A stretch of 19,358 nucleotides of DNA from contig JBFWML010000041.1 of assembly GCA_050251635.1 (NCBI GenBank), positions 1 to 19,358 on the forward strand, read 5' to 3'. The position numbers and the translations under genes were made by a program. Positions 15,015-19,358 of the stretch are shown in pieces (the first letter of the stretch is position 1; every line of letters starts with the position of its first letter). Under the pieces are notes generated by a model that saw only the letters and a program-made list of their open reading frames with translations, ran no database searches and was not told the DNA's origin. Source of the DNA: JBFWML01 sp050251635. GTDB lineage: Bacteria > Campylobacterota > Campylobacteria > Campylobacterales > SZUA-545.

Positions 15015-15452
15015 TTACTCCCAGCTTTCAATCCGGCAAACTGCCCGCTGGGCAAGGGGATCGAGTTTGCCCATGAAGGTTTTGGAAAGATGCCGCACTT
15101 CGCCGGGCAGGAGCGTGACCTTGATCCATTGGCGGTAGCGGCCCACCTCCCGATCGTCTGCCGAGTAGGCCGCGCAGGTAATCTCCACCTGTTTGACGGG
15201 TTTTTCGGAGTGGTTGAAGAGAAAAAACGAAGCGAGCAGCTGATCCTCATCGCCCCGGTACCACCGCTCAAAACTGGTTTCCAGCGCTCTGGGCGGCTGG
15301 CTGTCGTTGGCGTCGTCCCGGCCAAAACCCTTGGTTCCCTGTTTTAAGGAGAGCAGCAGCAAAAGCAAAAAAAGCAGCACAAAAAGCGCCGCGAGCGCTT
15401 CGCGTTTGTGTTGGCGCACTAGGGTTATGAGCGCGGGCAGGGGGTTTCTCAT
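15015..15452 (-). CDS. Membrane-anchored protein with small periplasmic beta domain
   Basis: This is a 145-residue protein. A basic N terminus precedes one very leucine-rich helix (about 18-36), then a polar linker with DDANDSQPP, then about 80 residues with the rhythm of a small beta-sandwich (LLASFFLFNHSEKPVKQVEI, IKVTLLPGEVRHLSKTF). This recalls FxLYD-type domains, but that is only an impression. Cysteines 93 and 139 could form a disulfide. Its ATG overlaps the stop of the FRG gene (ATGA), and the M23 gene starts 35 nt after it, so it is translated between those two. Function unknown. Confidence 0.75.
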   Translation of the reverse strand: MRNPLPALITLVRQHKREALAALFVLLFLLLLLLSLKQGTKGFGRDDANDSQPPRALETSFERWYRGDEDQLLASFFLFNHSEKPVKQVEITCAAYSADDREVGRYRQWIKVTLLPGEVRHLSKTFMGKLDPLAQRAVCRIESWE

Positions 15453-16312
15453 CGGTTGTCCAGGTCCCTAAATTGAATTCTCGATTCGTAGTGATAGGAG
15501 TTGATCACGTCCATCGCCGCGCCGTGCTCGTCTAAAAAGAGCTGGCTGCCGGTAATGTTCATCAGCTCAAGCCGCTCGAAAATGCTCGGCGCGCACTGCT
15601 TGTGAATCTGCACCTTGATCAGCGTGGCGTTTTCCGCGCCGTTTTCGGGTGCGCCCTCGTCGATCGCTTCGATAAAGGACTCCATATCGTCAAATCCCAG
15701 CGAGGCGTAATCGAGGGTGTCGTAAAGAAGCAGCCCCATTTGGCGCATCATGCGGCGGTTTTTTTTGCCCGGAAAGGGGATGGTTTGCAAAATGCCCGGC
15801 GTAAAGCCGTTGTCGAACTGATTTTCCTGCGCGGTCTTAAAGCGCAGATAATCCGCTTCGCTAAAGTCGTGGCCTGCGGCCTTGGCCCACCCCTGCGCCA
15901 AAGACCGGGTGTTTAGCGCCAGCACCGAAACGTAACCGTCGGGCCCCTCGCGCAGCGCCGAGCAGTCGCCGATGCCGTTAAAGGCGAAAAAGAGCGCCAC
16001 ATAGGGCGAATAGGTAAAGTCGATCACCGGCAGCGGCACGCCGCAGTGGCGGGCGTATTCGAGCCAATCGAGCCGTCCGGCCTTTTCGAAGGGAAAAATC
16101 CCGATTTTGGCCAGTGCAATCTCAAAGCGGCGAAGCAGGTCTTTGACCTGTTCGTCCGAATGGCTTCCGATCAGGCGGTGGAGCGTGGTGGAGAGTTTGT
16201 CGCCGGGGTTTTGCTGGCCGCGGAAGATAAAATCCTGATGGGAGAGGGCGAGGTTTTCCAAAAATTTCATCGCCTCTTTGGAGGTGTGGCACACTTTGGT
16301 CTGGATGCTCAA
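15449..16312 (-). CDS. FRG-domain protein
   Basis: This 287-residue cytosolic protein carries an FRG domain: DFIFRGQ (27-33), a helical section with LHRLIG, LDWLEYARHCGVPLPVIDFT (81-100), then YSPYVALFFAF (101-111), and the C-terminal GSQLFLDEHGAAMDVI. Typical FRG proteins read QHhGlPTRLLDWT at the second motif; here it is ARHCGVPLPVIDFT, so the usual TR pair is replaced. The biochemical function of FRG domains is not established; they are often found near mobile or defence genes. Here the neighbours are envelope and metabolic genes. The start is a TTG at 16312, 3 nt after the upstream stop, with GGGATAGG before it; starting at the ATG at 16270 would lose 14 residues. Confidence 0.85.
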   Translation of the reverse strand: MSIQTKVCHTSKEAMKFLENLALSHQDFIFRGQQNPGDKLSTTLHRLIGSHSDEQVKDLLRRFEIALAKIGIFPFEKAGRLDWLEYARHCGVPLPVIDFTYSPYVALFFAFNGIGDCSALREGPDGYVSVLALNTRSLAQGWAKAAGHDFSEADYLRFKTAQENQFDNGFTPGILQTIPFPGKKNRRMMRQMGLLLYDTLDYASLGFDDMESFIEAIDEGAPENGAENATLIKVQIHKQCAPSIFERLELMNITGSQLFLDEHGAAMDVINSYHYESRIQFRDLDNR

Positions 16313-16315
16313 AAC

Positions 16316-16525
16316 CTATCCCTGTTTATCCAGCAGCTTGGCAATGTTTTCCCGCAGTTTTTTGGTTTCGCTCATCAAATCCTGAGTGGCGGAGTCGCCG
16401 CTGTTTTGTTCGAGCAGATATAAAATCTCCTCCTCCTTGGCGGACATCTCCGACAGCTCGCGTTCCAGCAGCTCCAGCAGCTTTTTCATGGTTGCCAGTT
16501 CGCCCTGCAGTTCGTTACTCGCCAC
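16316..16525 (-). CDS. Small coiled-coil protein (69 aa)
   Basis: The protein starts at a GTG (16525) inside the end of the preceding small gene (11-nt overlap), with GGAGGG (16533-16538) at good distance. It is nearly all charged helix: LATMKKLLELLERELSEMSA, then EEEILYLLEQ, a short break NSGDSATQDL, then MSETKKLRENIAKLL. It probably forms an antiparallel or dimeric coiled coil in the cytosol. No family is recognised. Its stop is 3 nt before the FRG start, so the two are closely linked; it might bind the FRG protein or the adjacent membrane peptide, but that is inference. Confidence 0.7.
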   Translation of the reverse strand: MASNELQGELATMKKLLELLERELSEMSAKEEEILYLLEQNSGDSATQDLMSETKKLRENIAKLLDKQG

Positions 16526-16667
16526 CTTTTTTCCCTCCGGGCAGTTTGGAGAGCCACCGCTGCACGTCCACGCCCGACTCCTCGAGCAGCGTCTTGATAA
16601 TCCCGCCAAAGGGAATCAATAGCGCGATGACAACGGCGATAATGACGAAAGCGAGTGCGATGTTCAT
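16515..16667 (-). CDS. Small single-helix membrane protein (50 aa)
   Basis: The frame reads MNIALAFVIIAVVIALLIPF and then GGIIKTLLEESGVDVQRWLS to a basic end (KKGGE). Residues about 3-22 form one hydrophobic helix; the amphipathic tail is probably cytosolic. The ATG lies 24 nt after the nspC stop; stop codons precede it in frame, but the ribosome site is weak. Its end overlaps the coiled-coil gene by 11 nt, suggesting the two proteins are made together and may form a small membrane-bound pair. No family is recognised. Confidence 0.65.
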   Translation of the reverse strand: MNIALAFVIIAVVIALLIPFGGIIKTLLEESGVDVQRWLSKLPGGKKGGE

Positions 16668-16691
16668 AAAGCGACTTTATCACACCCCCGT

Positions 16692-17810
16692 TTAAGACAG
16701 GCGCATCTTGTAATCTTCATAGCCGAACTCTTTGATCACCTCGGCTTTTCCATTGGCGCGGATAACACCGATCGCGGGCAGCGGCACGCCGTTAAAGGTG
16801 TTGTTTTTGACCATGGTGTAGTGGATCATATCTTCAAAAACAATCCGGTCGCCCGGCTGCAAAGGCGCATCAAAACTGTAATCGCCAATCACATCCCCCG
16901 CCAGACAGGTCGGCCCGCCCAGACGGTAGGTGTAGGGCTTTTCGCCCGGTTCACCCGCACCGGTCACAATCGGCCGGTAGGGCATTTCCAGCACATCGGG
17001 CATATGGGCCGCCGCCGAAGCGTCGAGAATGGCGATTTTCATGCCGTTTTCCACAATGTCGATCACCGTGCATTGCAGATAACCGGTTTTCCAGCCCACC
17101 GCTTCGCCTGGTTCCAGATAAACCTGAACGCCCCATTTATCCTGAAACTTTTTGAGCAGATCGATGAGTTTTTCCACATCGTAATCGGCGCGGGTAATAT
17201 GATGGCCGCCGCCCATATTGACCCACTTCATTTGGGGGATAAACGCGCCGAAGTGTTTTTCAAAATGGGGCAGGGTGCGTTCGAGCGCGTCGCTGTTTTG
17301 TTCACAGTGGGTGTGAAAGTGCAGCCCTGTGACCCCTTCAAGGCAGTCGCCCCTGAACTGTTCGGGCACCACGCCCAGCCGCGAACCGACGATGCAGGGG
17401 TTGTAGATTTCCGGCGTCACTTCGCTGTAGCGGGGGTTGACGCGGATGCCGATTTCCAGTGCCGGATTGGCCGCTTTGGCCCGCGCTTTAAAGGCGTTCA
17501 GTTGAGTGAATGAGTTAAAGATCAGGTGGTTGCTGACCTTGGCCATCTCGTCGATGTCTTCGGCCTTGATCGCCGGGCAGAAGGTGTGCACCTCTTTGTT
17601 CATCGTTTCGCGGGCCAGTTTGGCTTCGTGCAGGCCGCTGGCCGCCGCGCCGTGCAGGTAGCGGCCGATCAGAGGGAAACTTTCCCACAGCGCGTAGCCC
17701 TTGAGCGCCACCAGAATTTTGGCCCCCGACTCGCGCTGGACGCGTTCCATCAGCTCCATGTTTTTGATCAGTTTGGCCTCTTCGAGCACATAGGCGGGGC
17801 TGGGGATCAT
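16692..17810 (-). CDS. nspC: Carboxynorspermidine decarboxylase
   Basis: This 372-residue PLP enzyme of the alanine racemase/ornithine decarboxylase fold removes CO2 from carboxynorspermidine or carboxyspermidine, the route by which Campylobacterota make spermidine. PLP-lysine is Lys37 (VALKGYA). Other family marks are HFHTHCEQN (164-172), NMGGGHHIT (198-206), LEPGEAVGW (232-240) and the catalytic cysteine Cys302 in GGPTCLAGD. Length fits the family. The ATG overlaps the carbonic anhydrase stop (ATGA), so the two are translationally coupled. The partner dehydrogenase is not in the window. Confidence 0.95.
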   Translation of the reverse strand: MIPSPAYVLEEAKLIKNMELMERVQRESGAKILVALKGYALWESFPLIGRYLHGAAASGLHEAKLARETMNKEVHTFCPAIKAEDIDEMAKVSNHLIFNSFTQLNAFKARAKAANPALEIGIRVNPRYSEVTPEIYNPCIVGSRLGVVPEQFRGDCLEGVTGLHFHTHCEQNSDALERTLPHFEKHFGAFIPQMKWVNMGGGHHITRADYDVEKLIDLLKKFQDKWGVQVYLEPGEAVGWKTGYLQCTVIDIVENGMKIAILDASAAAHMPDVLEMPYRPIVTGAGEPGEKPYTYRLGGPTCLAGDVIGDYSFDAPLQPGDRIVFEDMIHYTMVKNNTFNGVPLPAIGVIRANGKAEVIKEFGYEDYKMRLS

Positions 17811-18445
17811 AACCGTTTTTCCTCGATCAGTTCAAAATGGCCGGTATCGGCGTTGTAGTTGTACACCTCTCCGGTTTCGATAATGTAATGCCAGCCGAGC
17901 AGTTTGAGTTTGCCCGCTTCGACCTTTTCGCGGATATAGGGAAAGGTCATCAGGTGGTCCAGCTGCAAAATGACGTTGAGCCGTTCGGCCATCCACTCCT
18001 TTTCGTGAATATCCAGATTGGCGTATTCGGGTTTGGCCAGCTCTTCGCGCACCGGCTGGGCCAGTTCCATCCAGCGGCGCACGTGGGGGATGTGTTTTTG
18101 GGTTTCGGGCGGCACCAGAAGCGAACAGCAGCCGCCGCAATTGGAGTGGCCGCACACCAGAATATGCTGCACGCCCAGCACCTGCACCGCGTATTCGATG
18201 GCGCTGGTGGTGGCCAAAAACTCCTGACTTTCGCGGTAGGGCGGCACCAGATTGGCCACGTTGCGGATCATAAACAGTTCGCCCGGCTGGCTGTTTAAGA
18301 GCAGGTTGGGCACCAGCCGCGAATCGGAGCAGCCGATAAAAAGCGTGTGGGGCCGCTGGCAGCGTCCCAAGTCCTCAAAAATCGTCTTGTGCGTCTCGTA
18401 GCCCTCGCGCTGGAACTCGATGACGCCCTCAAAAAGCTTTTTCAT
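17807..18445 (-). CDS. Beta-class carbonic anhydrase
   Basis: This 212-residue zinc enzyme interconverts CO2 and bicarbonate. Zinc ligands are Cys39, His100 and Cys103 (CSDSR at 39-43 and HSNCGGC at 100-106), with the Asp41-Arg43 dyad intact. The sequence has the usual RNVAN and SAIEYAV segments. GAAAGGGG precedes the ATG at 18445. No signal peptide is visible, so it is cytosolic; a role in supplying bicarbonate for carbon fixation or carboxylases is possible. It is first in the minus-strand run and overlaps nspC. Confidence 0.95.
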   Translation of the reverse strand: MKKLFEGVIEFQREGYETHKTIFEDLGRCQRPHTLFIGCSDSRLVPNLLLNSQPGELFMIRNVANLVPPYRESQEFLATTSAIEYAVQVLGVQHILVCGHSNCGGCCSLLVPPETQKHIPHVRRWMELAQPVREELAKPEYANLDIHEKEWMAERLNVILQLDHLMTFPYIREKVEAGKLKLLGWHYIIETGEVYNYNADTGHFELIEEKRL

Positions 18446-18471
18446 GGGCCCCTTTCCGGTGAAGTACGCGA

Positions 18472-18477
18472 ATTATA
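18472..18477 (-). promoter_or_regulatory. -10 promoter element for the carbonic anhydrase operon
   Basis: A perfect TATAAT lies on the minus strand, about 27 nt before the ATG at 18445, so the leader would be about 20 nt. A -35 is not evident. It is divergent from the -10 element at 18482-18490. Confidence 0.6.
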
Positions 18478-18481
18478 GTTT

Positions 18482-18490
18482 TGCTATGCT
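18482..18490 (+). promoter_or_regulatory. Extended -10 element, possible leaderless start
   Basis: TGC followed by TATGCT (18485-18490) is an extended -10 element. Transcription would begin at about 18497-18498, which is the A of the ATG of the next gene. No ribosome site precedes that ATG, so a leaderless mRNA is possible. Confidence 0.4.
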
Positions 18491-18497
18491 TTGCGCC

Positions 18498-19277
18498 ATG
18501 AGGCTCTCTTACCGCAACCGCTTTATTCTGTTGTTTGTCGCCTTTGGCGCGATCGTGGTCAGCAGCTCTTTGCTGGCCTATTATCTGATTGAAAGCCGCA
18601 ATATCCGCGAGGCGTTTTTCCGGGACGCCAGCGCGGTGGTGAGCGAAAAACACGATCGGCTCGAACGGTTCTTTTGGCAGCTGTCCCAAACGGCGGTGAT
18701 TTTGGGCGAGTCCGATCGCATCGGCGGATTTTTGCGCGGCGGGGGCGATGCGGCCTTGGCGCAGGAGACTCTTAAAACCGTGGCGCTGGTCAACCCCGAA
18801 CTGCTCGAAATTGCCGTGCGCAGCGCGCGATCGGGGCAGCTTAAAGTGTGGCGCAGCGCGCCGGGCGCGCCCGTAAACGCCGCCCTTGAGCCCGCCGCGC
18901 AAACCCGGCTTTTGGGCGCCGAACCGGTGCGGGTGGTGCAGCAGGGCGATCGATCGCTGATTGTCAGCGCCTTTGAGCTGCCCGTGGGGGAGGGCGGTGC
19001 GTCGCTGTCGCTTCAGCTCCTGATCGATTCGCTGGATCAACTCCCCTACGGCGATGTGCATCTGGCCGACGAAACGGGACGGCTGCTGATTTACAACAGC
19101 GCACCCGTAACGGACGGCAAAGCCCCCGCGCTGCAAACGCTCTATCCCAAGGAGGCCGAAGATATGCTTTTTTCCGATATTTTTATCGGCAAAAGCATGT
19201 ACGCCCGCCGCGTGGCGATGGGGGAGGATCGCGGGTTGTATATAATTTTGCAGATGCGCGAAGCGTTGATCGAATAA
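18498..19277 (+). CDS. Membrane sensor with Cache-like periplasmic domain, cut by an in-frame stop
   Basis: This 259-residue frame encodes a basic N terminus, one helix (about 8-30) and a periplasmic part of about 220 residues. Segments such as ILGESDRIGGFL, LVNPELLEIAVRSARSGQLK and VHLADETGRLLIYN resemble a double Cache sensor. It then meets TAA at 19275. After it the same frame continues at once with a second membrane helix, so the gene looks like the sensor half of a larger receptor (chemoreceptor, kinase or cyclic-di-GMP enzyme) interrupted by one stop codon. The ATG at 18498 has no ribosome site; an in-frame ATG at 18486 overlaps the -10 element. The output domain lies beyond the window. 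Confidence 0.7.
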   Translation: MRLSYRNRFILLFVAFGAIVVSSSLLAYYLIESRNIREAFFRDASAVVSEKHDRLERFFWQLSQTAVILGESDRIGGFLRGGGDAALAQETLKTVALVNPELLEIAVRSARSGQLKVWRSAPGAPVNAALEPAAQTRLLGAEPVRVVQQGDRSLIVSAFELPVGEGGASLSLQLLIDSLDQLPYGDVHLADETGRLLIYNSAPVTDGKAPALQTLYPKEAEDMLFSDIFIGKSMYARRVAMGEDRGLYIILQMREALIE

Positions 19278-19358
19278 AAAAAGCGGCAGCTGTGGCTTTT
19301 GATGGCGGCGCTGATTGTGCCCGTGGTGCTGCTTTCCATTCCGCTGGCGCACCTCTTT
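19278..19358 (+). pseudogene. In-frame continuation of the sensor after TAA: second membrane helix
   Basis: Directly after the TAA, 27 further codons run in the same frame to the window edge: a basic pair KKRQ followed by LWLLMAALIVPVVLLSIPLA. That is a typical second transmembrane helix for a Cache receptor, so it is probably the rest of the same gene. It could be a recent nonsense mutation, a sequencing error, or a separately translated part. No new ribosome site is visible. Confidence 0.6.

Noticed and set aside
15449..16312. FRG gene as sign of a defence island
   Set aside because: No restriction enzyme, nuclease, transposase, integrase or toxin-antitoxin pair is nearby, composition does not shift, and flanking genes are core metabolic and envelope genes.
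1..19358. CRISPR arrays, tRNA or rRNA genes, insertion sequences, attachment sites
   Set aside because: I saw no spaced direct repeats, no cloverleaf-like segments with a T-loop core, no rRNA sequence and no transposase-like frame.

Overview
The window looks like chromosomal DNA of a GC-rich, motile member of the Campylobacterota (Epsilonproteobacteria). The evidence is a flagellin whose D1 helix closely resembles Campylobacter-type flagellins, a FliW of the usual size, carboxynorspermidine decarboxylase (NspC), a PAS domain of the Aer/RHPDM type, and a PDC-sensor membrane protein of a kind I associate with this phylum. GC appears to be in the high fifties (judged by eye). No tRNA, rRNA, CRISPR array, transposase, integrase or phage gene is visible. 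Genes are tightly packed, often with 1-11 nt overlaps.

Layout. Positions 1-97 hold the 5' end of a lipoprotein gene (minus). Positions 208-1745 hold a yqeY-like gene coupled to an unrecognised coiled-coil protein (plus), closed by a hairpin that may serve both strands. Positions 1758-1910 hold a 50-residue membrane protein (minus). Positions 2041-3750 encode a PAS hybrid histidine kinase, followed by a small acidic protein with its own sigma-70-like promoter (3819-4034). Positions 7096-4025 (minus) form a sensory operon: periplasmic PhnD-like binding protein, translationally coupled sensor kinase, then an anchored coiled-coil protein. A DUF2156 gene (7210-8091) is transcribed divergently.

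Positions 10234-8088 (minus) are a flagellar unit: sigma-54 promoter, flagellin, fliW and a 52-residue membrane protein. The short flagellin leader carries a near-consensus CsrA-type site overlapping the ribosome binding site, so target and regulator sit in one operon. Positions 10246-13600 (plus) are an overlapping operon of mltA (lytic transglycosylase lipoprotein), a PDC/four-helix membrane protein and bioA. Positions 18445-13597 (minus) are a long run: beta-carbonic anhydrase, nspC (4 nt overlap), two very small proteins, an FRG-domain protein, a membrane-anchored protein and an M23 endopeptidase. Positions 18498-19358 (plus) start a Cache-type sensor whose frame is broken by one TAA immediately before its second membrane helix.

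Points most worth a second look: the in-frame stop at 19275 that separates a sensor from the rest of its receptor; the flagellin-fliW unit with sigma-54 and CsrA signals; the binding protein/kinase pair; the FRG-domain protein inside a cell-envelope operon; three unlisted-type small membrane proteins; and a strong excess of the palindrome CGATCG and its octamer GCGATCGC across the window. I do not see a clear new defence or mobile system.
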